In this document: piece after piece, positions 10,878-19,074 of the stretch | Layout of the letters: the number at the start of each line of letters is the position of its first letter | How positions within the stretch are numbered: the first letter of the stretch is position 1 | Source of the DNA: Rhynchopus euleeides | Taxonomy: Eukaryota; Euglenozoa; Diplonemea; Diplonemida; Diplonemidae | Length of the DNA: 64,000 nucleotides | Reading direction: 5' to 3' | Assembly (NCBI GenBank): GCA_963210315.1 | Contig: OY723238.1 | Location: 558,001-622,000 of the forward strand | The notes under the pieces: generated by a model | The model's input: the letters and a program-made list of their open reading frames with translations, nothing else | What the model was told of the DNA's origin: nothing | Databases searched by the model: none | Position numbers and translations under genes: made by a program

Positions 10878-11418
10878 CATGTGCCTGTATTGTATCCAAG
10901 TCCTTGCGCGCCCGGGTCTGCGGTAGATCGGTCCCGAAATCCATTTTTTGGACTAACCTCCGGCACCCGAGGCTGGACCCGATCACTGATCCCTGAGAGA
11001 GGAACCGGGAGGTGACCCATTCACCACAAGACTCGCTTGCCAGGGGGTCCGCCAAAAAATCGGGGAACGCCTCACATTTAAGCCCAAATGAGCGTAGATT
11101 TCGCCCCTATAAAATGCCCTGGGTCTGGGCAGTGTTTTCGCTTGGAAGATTTGGGGTGAAAAATCTTCAAAAAAAATAAAAATGCTGGAAATCCCAGGAA
11201 GATATCTTCCTGGGGGAAAAAGAAAATCGTACTCCTTTCGCTATAATAAGAGAAACACCCTGCCCAGCAACTGCAAAAAGGCAGATCCGGGCTACTTTTT
11301 GTTGAGCGCAAACCTGCGGAACCTCGCCCGGTCTGGCGGTTGGGGCACTGAACATGGGATGGGGGCATGCTTGGATTGTCAGCCCCCGCGTGTGGCGCAT
11401 GCTGTGCGGGGGCCTCGC

Positions 11419-11575
11419 CAGCTCTGGCGGTATCATAAAGCACACAGTAACCCTTTGGCACGCCAGCTCTGGCGGCAAACTGCTGACCCGGCTCCGGGTA
11501 CTGTGCAGGCGGGAGCACGCCAACTCTGGCGGCACACTGTGGACCCGGCTCCGGGTGCTGTGCAAGGGGAAAAAT
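11419..11575 (+). repeat. Short minisatellite around CCAGCTCTGGCGG
   Basis: CGCCAGCTCTGGCGG-type blocks recur at about 11427, 11460 and 11519; the last two are followed by ACTG-TG-ACCCGGCTCCGGGT, giving roughly 60-bp tandem units. Confidence 0.55.
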
Positions 11576-12010
11576 CGTCGGTTCCGGGGGCAGAATGCGA
11601 AGCCGGCACCGGTGTGGTGCGGGAGACTCCGTCTTGTCGAGTGTCGGTGGATGGTCGATAGCTCTTCGCTGATGAGATCTGTGTGGTGTCTTCGCCTTCT
11701 TCCTCCTGGCATATTTACTTCGTGTGAGTGTTGAGCGCACACTCCTGTGTCAAAGGCTGTGTAAGCCCCTGTGAAGTGGCATGAAGGTGATCCTTATAAA
11801 GCTTCAGTCGTACGATTTCCTTCGTTACTTCGCGACTTCGCTACGCTTCGTCGCTCGTAACTAGTAAAAAAAAATCTGGTCGCCAGATTTTTTTCCGTTT
11901 TTTTTTTGGGGGGACTTTTTGGCGGCCTGACGGTGACTTCTGGACCGAATCCGACTGGTTTTTTTGGCACGGCTTCCAATCCCGTGCATGGGATACGCAC
12001 AAGAACAGAT

Positions 12011-12067
12011 GTTCGCTACCGTGGCCTCCGGCGGCTGGGGGGCTCCGCCCCCCAGACCCCCCTGTGG
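12011..12067 (+). repeat. GC hairpin repeat, copy 4
   Basis: Same unit with GTTCGCTACC at its head. Confidence 0.85.
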
Positions 12068-12541
12068 CATGTACCTGTCAGTTGCCAAGGCCTGAGCACA
12101 TGCGGCGTCACATCTTCAGGAGACGCGAGCCCATGCTGATGTGTCGAATCATGTGTCCGTGTGCCTGTTGGGGGGGAAAAGTGACCCCAAACCCCAATTT
12201 TGGTGTTCCTCCAACGCCCAGAGGTCAGCACGAGCGCTGTTCCCTGGAGGGGGGACAATACTGGGCGGGGTGGGTGGAAGAGTAAAAATCTTCCTGGGTC
12301 TGGCCCCCCCTGGAAGATTAGCGAAAACCCTGGGTCTGGGGGAAAAAAAAAAGTATAAATCCGGGAAACCCCAGAATTTTTTTTGGTGGGGGGGTTTTCC
12401 CTCACACCAGGCCGAAGATGTACCCTGCAGCAGGCCCGAACCACGAGGATTTCGGCTCCCGATGACTGCTTCCCGCGCAGGACTGGGTTCCGACCTGATG
12501 TCGGAGAGATCCACACCGTGTTCAGCCCGGAAGGAACAGAT

Positions 12542-12597
12542 GTTCACTACCGCGGCCTCCGGCGGCTGGGGGGCTCCGCCCCCCAGACCCCCCTGTG
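12542..12597 (+). repeat. GC hairpin repeat, copy 5
   Basis: Same unit with one change in its head (CCGCGGCC for CCGTGGCC). Confidence 0.85.
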
Positions 12598-12957
12598 GCT
12601 TGTGTTTGTCAATATGCGACTGTGGGGTTCTTCGCTACCGTCGAGTTTTCGTCAAAGTGCGGCGATTTCTTCTTATGCATACATAGGAAATGCACGAACA
12701 CACCGTTTCGGCACCGTAGCGAAGACCCACTGTGGCGCTGTGTACTCCGTGCCTCCGGACGCGCTCCGGAGAACCCGGTGTTCGGTCAGGACAAGATTAT
12801 GGCCGATGGTCTGGCTGACGCCCAAAAAAAAGTCAAATTTGGGTACTTCTTGGGTACTTTTTGGGTCACCGAAAAAGGGGGGGGGGGGGTGTCAAAACTT
12901 ATTTTCTTGGGTGGAAAAATTCGACCTCCCAGAATCGTGATTTTCTTCCCCCATTGT

Positions 12958-13002
12958 ACTTTTTGGACTCCGCGCGGATCGTAGTGGGGTCATTTTTGTG
13001 GT
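12958..13002 (-). repeat. GACCCCAC/GATCCGC dispersed repeat, copy 1
   Basis: Read on the minus strand: AAAAATGACCCCACTACGAT then CCGCGCGGAGTCC. Four more copies lie at 14985, 24195, 24374 and 25205. Possibly a subterminal motif of an element family, or a small regulatory or RNA unit; its nature is unknown. Confidence 0.65.
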
Positions 13003-13213
13003 CTAGGTGACAAACTTCACCCGTGAAATGCGGGTCTGGTTCAGGCGGTTGTGCCTGTGAATGCTGGGAGGAGAGGAGTCGGAGATCAGTTCAGGGGCAC
13101 TTTGCTGGTTGAGGGTTACAGGGACCTGCAGGCAGGAAGTGAGGGGAGGGTTTTGGGGCTGTGGCACCCGCACTCTCTACGGCTCTACTGACTTACTCCA
13201 GCCTCTGGACCGT

Positions 13214-14790
13214 CTACGCTCTACTCTCCTTCTTCAACCGCTGGAATCTCGATGTGTTCCGTGTCGTGGTCCTGAAGCTTCGCAGCTCTTCCTGACTCCA
13301 CTCTGGGCGGACTACGAGTTCCCTCGCCCCCGCATATTCCCTCAGTTCCGACAGAGTAAAACACCGGTCCATACTCTCAATGAGTTCAAGAATAGCGGGT
13401 TTGTTTTTACTCTGGCAGTTGAGGATCCCGCGTGCCAGGGCTTGCTGCACCAACACCCCTTTAACCGCGACACATCACAGTGGAATACAATGCAAATACT
13501 GTCAATCAAGGCAGTCCGCTTGCGCTTGCGTTCAGATGCGTTATTGTCTGCAATCCTCGCGACTTCGAGTTCCGCAAGTCACAGCTTGCCAATACGGAGC
13601 TTCCTCTCCTGCACCGCCTCCAGCTTTCCCCCCAGAGAAGAGATCTGGGCCTCTGTGACACCTGGAGAGGTGCCATCAACCCAATGCTGCATGCAACAGA
13701 GCTTGGCGCGGAGGACACCATCCCGGATAGCGATCCCCCCATTCATCATCAACACCCTCCGCATCCTGCCGCAGACCCCTTCCAGGACCGCAGGGCCCAG
13801 TGCGCCTGTTCTCTCTGCAGCCATCCCTTCCGTGGACTGGGAGTATCTCTTGTACTCGGAGTAGCAACCGAAGCAAAACGGTGGATGGCTGTGCGGAGAA
13901 ACTTCTCAGCGTCGGCCTTGTCCACCTTGGGGCAGAGGGTCGAACCCTTCGAGATGCCCTGGGCACCATAGTATTTGGCGACACCAGATTCAGCGAGAAG
14001 AGTGGGGACAACCTCGTTCAACTGTTCCTCTGACACCTGTGCGGCGAGGAGGATAGTCAAAATATACAGTGCAAGCAATTGTACATGCATTTTCCATAGT
14101 CATCGCCAGTTCCTCGGTAACACTGCCCTTCAGTGTGCACGTTGCAGACTCGAACGAGAGGCACAGGGACTGGCCGAAGCAGTCTTCCTGGTGATCTCTC
14201 CAGCTCTGGAGGTACCCGTCCTCTGCATTCGCCTCCGCTTGTCACAAGCGCCAGGCGAGGAAGCGGAACAACTCCGAGGAGAACCCGAGCTGGCAAGTGT
14301 CACTTGCCTGGGCCTCGCTCTTCGAGAACCGTGACACAAACAGAATGCAAGGGTTACACGAGGTGCGCGAAGCAGATTCCCATCCTCCGCACAGTCTCGC
14401 GGTCCCCCTCCAACTCCATCACAGCCTCGTACGTCTTCGTATCCCTATTTGCAACTTCACGAAAGAAGCGCAGGAGGAAATCGAGGACGGTATCGTCGCC
14501 CTCAACGAGCTGCGAGAGGGACCAACAGGCGGCCGCAGTGGTGCAGAAGCGGCCGTTCGAAGCTTTTTGCCACAGTAGCCCAGACACCTTGATTACTTGC
14601 GGACATTCTCTCGCGATGAATGCGGCGAAGGCAGGGTCATGTGCCGCATAGTTGGCGGCTGCACACACGGACTTCGTCTTCACTGCACTGGAATCCATCA
14701 GGTCGCAGGTGCAGGTGGCAGTGCAGGTCGTAAGCCGACACACTGTGCTGTTGGCCACATGTGGCAGAGGCGAGAGAGCCGTGTACTACG
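13214..14790 (-). pseudogene. Decayed relative of the 752-residue transposon-borne gene
   Basis: Translated blocks in changing frames follow the protein at 20119-22377 in order on the minus strand. Near 14640-14480 CAAANYAAHDPAFAAFI and LLWQKASNGRFCTTAAACWS match CYAANYCAAAPEFAAYL and FLWQRATNGRFLSGAAACFS. At 14000-13750 a VPTLLAESGVAKYYGAQGI block matches DLVQHGLDAYFGKQGI. At 13790-13570 GPAVLEGVCGRMRRVL and QERKLRIGKL match GPALLEGMCGRSKRVI and KERKLRIGKR. At 13456-13230 a C-terminal helix pair is similar. The N-terminal ~280 residues were not found and several frameshifts separate the blocks. Divergence is high, so this is an old, distinct family member. Confidence 0.8.
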
Positions 14791-14984
14791 GCATGCTCGA
14801 ACAACAGGATTGGCGGTACAGCATAGGCTGACGGGACAGTGCAGGGATGGCAGGACAGTATAGGATGGCGGTGCAGGTGCAGGGTGTGTGAGGTCGCCAC
14901 CCGGCAGGCAGCTCGCCGCCCCACCCCAGCCACCCACCCGCCCAGCGGGACCCCCCTCACGAATTTTTTCATAACCCCGTTCTT

Positions 14985-15033
14985 TTGAACGTTTGGGATC
15001 TGTGCGGATCGTGGTGGGGTCATTTTGGCCATG
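14985..15033 (-). repeat. GACCCCAC/GATCCGC dispersed repeat, copy 2
   Basis: Minus-strand reading ATGACCCCACCACGATCCGC followed by ACAGATCCCAAACGTTCAAA; closely similar to copy 3 at 24195, including the preceding CCCCATGGCCAAAA. Confidence 0.7.
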
Positions 15034-15114
15034 GGGTGCCTCTGACCACAAATCCAGACTGAAACCGGCAGAAAATAAGTTTTGACACCCCCCCTAAAAA
15101 AGACTTGGAGTTGC

Positions 15115-15136
15115 GTTCTTTGTTTGTACGAACGGT
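15115..15136 (-). repeat. Recombination-core repeat, 3' junction
   Basis: Minus-strand reading ACCGTTCGTACAAACAAAGA plus AC. It lies immediately after the RT stop and is the direct repeat of 18783-18804 (one difference). The central GTTCGTACAAAC is nearly palindromic, as expected of a tyrosine-recombinase crossover site with inverted arms. Confidence 0.8.
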
Positions 15137-15137
15137 C

Positions 15138-15143
15138 TTTATT
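15138..15143 (-). promoter_or_regulatory. AATAAA hexamer at RT stop
   Basis: Minus-strand AATAAA overlapping the RT stop codon (TAA, 15139-15141). It is a possible polyadenylation signal for the retroelement transcript; use is inferred only. Confidence 0.35.
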
Positions 15144-16362
15144 TTACAACTTGCGAACGCGAACGACAGACTCTGTCCCCCATCACGTAAGGAGCATCCC
15201 ATGGCAGATGCAGCCGAGAGGTCTGAGACATCCAGGTGAGTATCGTCAAGGCGCCATGCAGCGGGAGACGGAGCGCGTGGTATCTCCACAAGAACGCCCC
15301 GCAGATACGCCACCAGGTACGCAGGGTACCCTGACCGGTGGACAGCAGGTTCTGAGCAGCGGGAAGGGACTTCAACACCCACGTCGGGTCCATGCGCCAC
15401 CGCCGTTGACGCAAGTCAACCTCAATCCCGAGGAGAGTGGTGTAAGCAGCAGGGGCCTCGTAGTCGCCGATCACCACGTTGTACTTCTCGCACAGCTGCT
15501 TGAACGCTTGATGCACCCTCGCCAGGCTCACACTGTCGCCGCAAAAAATGGCGTTGTCTATCCACGCCAGGCCCTGCGCATTCGTCCCTGTGCAGCTCTT
15601 CTGTATGAGTGCACTTGTCAGCGCTTGTGCGGCCTGGGGAGCTGGTGCGTAGCCCATAGGGAGTCGGGTCATACGTCGGTGAAGGCGGCATGCCCTGAAG
15701 GCAAAGTATGGGCGCACATCCATCGGCAAGCCGAACTGAAAGAAGAAACTCTTAAAGTCAAACTGCATCACCAGGGAAGCCCCGAAGACGGTGGCGAGGA
15801 TCTCGCTGTACGACGGCAGATGGCAGCGTGGAAGGGAAGTCATGTCAAGAGCACTGTTGATGGATCGGCAGGACATGATGAACCTGAGGGAACCCGCCGC
15901 CTTCTTCGGCACGCAGAAGACGCCCTGGTACCAGGTCACACTGGAAGCCGCCTTGGGGGAGGACTCTGTGATCCCGAGGCTGTCGAGGCGCCCCACATGT
16001 GGTAAGATCTTCGTGTTCAGGGGGCCCGGCCGCGGCTTCAAACCCTGATCGATGAGCCTGTAGAGGAAGTCTGCATCAGTAAACCATCGAAAGTTCTCCC
16101 CCAGGGCTGGGAAGTCCCTCAGCAGCTGCACAATGTAGATGGTGCCTGGGGTAGCCTCTGAGATAATTCCTTCGTAGGAAGCCCGGGGGGCAGCGGAGAA
16201 GCGCGAGTCCACCCAGGCAGAGGCGTAGTCGTAGTACTTCAGGTACATGCGAAAAGGAGAACTTCGATACAGGCTGTGCACTGATGCCAGGGAATCACCG
16301 GAATCACTTACTGACTCTGCAAGATCCGCGTCGCTTCCTTCGTCTCCAGGGTCGCTTGCCAT
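15139..16362 (-). CDS. Reverse transcriptase of VIPER-like element, no RNase H
   Basis: An ATG at 16360-16362 opens 407 residues in the -1 frame relative to the recombinase gene, overlapping its last ~55 bases; independent initiation or frameshifting could both give the product. After an acidic N-terminus (SDPGDEGSDADLAESVSDSG) come RT motifs: WYQGVFCVPKKAAGSLRFIM (fingers), motif A QFDFKSFFFQFGL with the catalytic Asp near residue 202, RLPMGYAPAPQ (motif B), and motif C read as AWIDN near residues 266-270. The usual second Asp of (Y/F)xDD is Asn here. LLGIEVDLRQRRWRM (motif E region) and a connection-like segment follow, but the protein then ends 13 bases before the core repeat, with no RNase H. 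The RT fold is clear; catalytic competence is uncertain. Confidence 0.85.
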   Translation of the reverse strand: MASDPGDEGSDADLAESVSDSGDSLASVHSLYRSSPFRMYLKYYDYASAWVDSRFSAAPRASYEGIISEATPGTIYIVQLLRDFPALGENFRWFTDADFLYRLIDQGLKPRPGPLNTKILPHVGRLDSLGITESSPKAASSVTWYQGVFCVPKKAAGSLRFIMSCRSINSALDMTSLPRCHLPSYSEILATVFGASLVMQFDFKSFFFQFGLPMDVRPYFAFRACRLHRRMTRLPMGYAPAPQAAQALTSALIQKSCTGTNAQGLAWIDNAIFCGDSVSLARVHQAFKQLCEKYNVVIGDYEAPAAYTTLLGIEVDLRQRRWRMDPTWVLKSLPAAQNLLSTGQGTLRTWWRICGAFLWRYHALRLPLHGALTILTWMSQTSRLHLPWDAPYVMGDRVCRSRSQVVK

Positions 16363-17219
16363 AGTTGAGGCGGGAGATACTGTTCCGTTGAAGCTGCGTT
16401 CCGATGCCGAGCTAGGTGTTGGGCGGCACGCTGTCCCGCCGCCTCCGCGGTAACCTGCAGGGCACTCCGCCGGATACCGTGGGACAGGATGCATAGAGAG
16501 TCCCGCAGGTAGGTGTTGTAGTGGGCATATTGCAGGCCCTGGAACAAGGTCCCTTGAGGGGACACTTGCTGCCGATGAGTGATCCAGTGGCGCAGGAGGC
16601 CGATGTATCGGCCTGTGGGGGGTAGCAGGAGGGCCTGTCCTTTCTGGGAGAGATCTGTCTTTCCTCCCACAAACACCACCATGATGTAGCCCGAGTCCAG
16701 GAAGCTGACATCCCGGCACCGCAGCCTCTCCATGTCGCTCCACCGGCACCCCGTGCTCCACTGCAGAGCGAGGGCCACAGCCGGGAGGCTTACCGGCTTG
16801 CGAAAAACAACGTTGAACACCCTGTTCGGGTTCACTGTCTCCGGCTGCCGTCTTTCCTCCCTGGGTATTTGGAGGGTTGCCCTCCGGAACGCCTCGCCGG
16901 AGGAGATCTTCGCCATGGCGTGGTACGTCAGGTACTGCCTGGCACTCGCGGGGGAGATCCTCGACTGCTGCATGAGCGACCTGAGCCACATCAAGAAGGC
17001 CATCTCGGGATCTAAGTTGGGGTCGTGGGGAGAAAGATTTGCGTAAAACTGCGCGGCACGAGCTTCCACGGAGACCATCGCCCGGAGAGAACTCTCCCGG
17101 TAGCACCCCGCCAGGAAGGACGACGTCTCGTGCCGCAAGTCGTTGTACCCCTCCTCTGAGACGGGCGGTGCAGGTCTGCGCACCTGGTGCCGCTCGAGGA
17201 GGGGAGCCCAGGGGCCCAG
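16308..17219 (-). CDS. Tyrosine recombinase (YR) of VIPER-like element
   Basis: The frame runs on directly after the Gag stop in the same frame: Gag ends CAA-TGA-CTG, and 303 codons follow. No ATG occurs until over 50 codons in (RAMVSV), so a Gag-YR fusion by UGA readthrough is the simplest way to make it. Counting from the GTG at 17183, the catalytic set is visible: Arg147 in STGCRWSDMERL, the HxxR box at 235-238 (SHGIRRSALQ), His260 (ARHRN) and the Tyr269 nucleophile (TEQYL). These are the hallmarks of tyrosine recombinases used by DIRS-like and VIPER elements to insert circular DNA without an integrase. The N-terminal half is helical and probably the core-binding domain. It should act in the nucleus on the core repeats at 15115 and 18783. 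Confidence 0.88.
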   Translation of the reverse strand: MGPWAPLLERHQVRRPAPPVSEEGYNDLRHETSSFLAGCYRESSLRAMVSVEARAAQFYANLSPHDPNLDPEMAFLMWLRSLMQQSRISPASARQYLTYHAMAKISSGEAFRRATLQIPREERRQPETVNPNRVFNVVFRKPVSLPAVALALQWSTGCRWSDMERLRCRDVSFLDSGYIMVVFVGGKTDLSQKGQALLLPPTGRYIGLLRHWITHRQQVSPQGTLFQGLQYAHYNTYLRDSLCILSHGIRRSALQVTAEAAGQRAAQHLARHRNAASTEQYLPPQLWQATLETKEATRILQSQ

Positions 17220-17222
17220 TCA
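17220..17222 (-). promoter_or_regulatory. Single UGA between Gag and YR (candidate readthrough site)
   Basis: Context CGC-CAA-UGA-CUG-GGC on the minus strand. UGA followed by C is the leakiest class of stop in eukaryotes, and the recombinase frame has no start codon of its own nearby. The same bases also contain an ATG overlapping the stop (AUGA) that opens the RT frame. Confidence 0.5.
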
Positions 17223-18761
17223 TTGGCGAGGGTGCTTCCCTTTTCCGCCCTGCTGAAAACCCCCCTTGTGCTTGTATCCGGTGACCCGGTCTCCCCCCTT
17301 CGGCCTCTGCGGGTTGCGAGGGCTCGGCTCCGCACTGGGCTTGTGGCGTTGGGCCGCCAGGCGGGCCTCAGACTGCAGGGTAGTCATCTTCTCGCGCGTC
17401 ACCGACATGAAGGGGAGGGCCGCCAGTCGCTCCTCGAACTCCCCAGCACCCACAGCCGCCTGCTCGCGGCGCAGGCCAGCCTCGATCAGCACCTCCTTGA
17501 CTAGGATGGCCTCGAGGCGAACCACCATGTCGTTCATCAGGACCCCCATAGATGCCGCCCCCTGCATGTACATCATCCTCCGCAGACTCTTCAGGAGGAC
17601 ACGACGCTCGTGAAACTGGGAGCTCTGGGTGGCGGCAGCCGGAGCGTCATGGCGCATGATCAGGTGCGTCCACAAGCTTTCCAGCTTGTTCGGGTCGTTC
17701 AGAAAGGGGAGCCATGTGACAACCCGCGCCAAATCGGGAAGCTCTTCCGATGGCCACTGTCCTCCAGAACTCGGCATGGCTGCGTAGGGGTTCTGAGCGG
17801 CGTACGCCGCGCCGTACCCTTGAGGGGCGTACACGAATGACCCCTGCCCTTGAGGGACAGTAGGCATGCCGGGACCCACTCCCTGGGGAGCATGCACAGG
17901 GTACGGGAGTGTTGCGGAGCCCTGCCCCTGAGGGGGGTACAGGGAGTGTCCTGTCTGTGACACCGAGCCCAGCCCTTGAGGGGCATACGTGGGCTGGACG
18001 ATCCCCTGGGGGGCCGCATGAGGGACAGCACCCAGCCCTTGAGGGGCTTGCATTGGGTGCCCCTGGGCGGACAGAGTGGCAGAGCCCGACCCTTGAGGGG
18101 CGTACATGGGGTGCACTTGGCCCGTCGGTAACACCGAGCCCGGCCCTTGAGGGGCATAGGTAGGCTGGACGAAACCCAGAGGGGCGGCCTGCGCGACAGC
18201 ACCTGGCCCTTGAGGGGCCTGCAGTGGGTGCACTTGGTTCGCTGGCCTAGCAGAGCCCAGCCCTTGAGGGGCGTTCACGGGATGCACATGTCCTTGAGGG
18301 ACAGGGGAAGGGAGGGGGGGCACGACAGAGGGAGGGAAGACAGGTTCTGCAGGGGCCTGGGGGGAGTGCTGTGTGTTAGGGAAGGGCACGGAGAAGGCCT
18401 CAGCCACTTCAGTCGCGGCCGCACTCACCTTTTCCTCTGCGCTCGCTTTCGTGGTCCGGTCCCCTTCCGGGTCCTCACCGCTTCCCACAGCGAACGCGCA
18501 CAGCGGGCAACACCACTCGCTCGCCCCTTCGCCCTTCACAAACGGGTTGAGGGCCCCTTTTTCGCCTGACACCGCCTTCCACTCCGGGCAGATCACCCGA
18601 CCCCGGCACCCACACCTCCAGCACTGCTCCGACTCCGCGCCCTTGTGCTCGATGGCACAGCGCGGAAAGATGCAGCGCGCACGCGGCTCGGCGGGCTTAA
18701 CGCCCTCCGGAAGGACAGGTACTGTGACCTTGCTCCAATCGACCGAGCTCAGCTGCGACAT
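17220..18761 (-). CDS. Gag-like protein with zinc cluster and APQG repeats
   Basis: An ATG at 18759-18761 gives 513 residues. Residues 30-58 form a Cys/His cluster (RCIFPRCAIEHK, QCWRCGCRGRVIC) with a further CCPLC near 85, resembling a RING/PHD-type zinc fold rather than a retroviral knuckle. Residues ~160-330 are about twelve imperfect repeats of (Y/Q)APQGxGS, also seen in the DNA as repeated CCCTTGAGGGG. After this is a compact helical segment (DLARVVTWLPFLNDPNKLE, MMYMQGAASMGVLMNDMVV), a candidate capsid-like or oligomerisation domain, and a basic Gly/Lys tail (GGFQQGGKGKHPRQ) fit for RNA binding. Position and composition support a Gag role: packaging element RNA with RT and YR. The stop is a single UGA followed by C. 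Confidence 0.75.
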   Translation of the reverse strand: MSQLSSVDWSKVTVPVLPEGVKPAEPRARCIFPRCAIEHKGAESEQCWRCGCRGRVICPEWKAVSGEKGALNPFVKGEGASEWCCPLCAFAVGSGEDPEGDRTTKASAEEKVSAAATEVAEAFSVPFPNTQHSPQAPAEPVFPPSVVPPLPSPVPQGHVHPVNAPQGLGSARPANQVHPLQAPQGPGAVAQAAPLGFVQPTYAPQGPGSVLPTGQVHPMYAPQGSGSATLSAQGHPMQAPQGLGAVPHAAPQGIVQPTYAPQGLGSVSQTGHSLYPPQGQGSATLPYPVHAPQGVGPGMPTVPQGQGSFVYAPQGYGAAYAAQNPYAAMPSSGGQWPSEELPDLARVVTWLPFLNDPNKLESLWTHLIMRHDAPAAATQSSQFHERRVLLKSLRRMMYMQGAASMGVLMNDMVVRLEAILVKEVLIEAGLRREQAAVGAGEFEERLAALPFMSVTREKMTTLQSEARLAAQRHKPSAEPSPRNPQRPKGGDRVTGYKHKGGFQQGGKGKHPRQ

Positions 18762-18782
18762 ATTCTACTGAGTACGAACCCA

Positions 18783-18804
18783 GTTTTTTGTTTGTACGAA
18801 CGGT
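18783..18804 (-). repeat. Recombination-core repeat, 5' junction
   Basis: Minus-strand reading ACCGTTCGTACAAACAAAAA plus AC, 22 bases upstream of the Gag start. It is the direct repeat of 15115-15136. Confidence 0.8.
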
Positions 18805-19074
18805 GCCTGCTAGTGCATGTGTGCAGATACCGAACGCTGCCACGAGTCTTTTTAGTGCGAAAAGCTAGCTGTTCTTCCAAAAAAAAGCCAAATTTGGGTA
18901 CTTCTTATGGTGTTGCTGAAAGTGCTTCGCATGATGTGCGCACGAACTACGCACAAGTACGCACGAACTACGCAATATGGCCTCGTAATTGGTGCCCCTG
19001 ACGACCCCATATTGCGTAGTTTGTGCGTAGTGAAAAGGGGGGGGGGTCTCATTTTTTGGTCCCCTTTTCCGGCC

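Larger units (their letters stand above)
10096..12876. other. Gene-free tract with dispersed GC hairpin repeats
   Basis: Holds five direct copies of a GC-rich hairpin repeat (10443, 10611, 10821, 12011, 12542), a small minisatellite at 11419-11575, and a T/A homopolymer-rich part near 11860-11920. Long frames crossing it owe their length to the repeats and have no domain or conserved start. The right end (12826-12876) matches 18878-18904 plus 24988-25013, the flank of another insertion. Confidence 0.55.
12877..15094. mobile_element. Poly-G-ended inverted-repeat element carrying decayed gene
   Basis: A G-run followed by TGTCAAAACTTATTTTCT at 12877-12907 is matched inverted at 15068-15094. The 2.2-kb interior holds a decayed minus-strand relative of the 752-residue gene at 20119-22377, and near each end a copy of the GACCCCAC...GATCCGC repeat (12958-13002, 14985-15033). 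The right end abuts the distal arm of the VIPER-like element. Confidence 0.6.
15098..18896 (-). mobile_element. VIPER-like tyrosine-recombinase retroelement
   Basis: A minus-strand element with gene order Gag (17220-18761), tyrosine recombinase (16308-17219), reverse transcriptase (15139-16362). This order is that of VIPER in Trypanosoma cruzi, whereas most DIRS and Ngaro elements place the recombinase last. The coding part lies between two direct copies of a 22-bp core beginning ACCGTTCGTACAAACAAA (minus-strand reading). Outside the cores are an upstream arm (18805-18896) and a short downstream arm (15098-15114). A solitary repeat at 45231-45380 joins relatives of these two arms through a single core, so the element looks integrated at that core. 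No LTRs are present. VIPER is likewise embedded in, and flanked by halves of, the SIRE repeat. Confidence 0.85.

Noticed and set aside
10259..11020. Several 190-245-codon frames
   Set aside because: They read through the repeated GC hairpin units, which lack stops in several frames; no domain or conserved start.
15139..17223. One continuous 694-codon minus frame covering recombinase and RT
   Set aside because: Its first ~287 codons lie out of frame over the recombinase gene and give low-complexity sequence; only the part from 16362 has RT character.
15098..18896. LTR retrotransposon interpretation
   Set aside because: The flanking similarity is limited to a 22-bp core, the arms on the two sides differ, and a tyrosine recombinase replaces an integrase.
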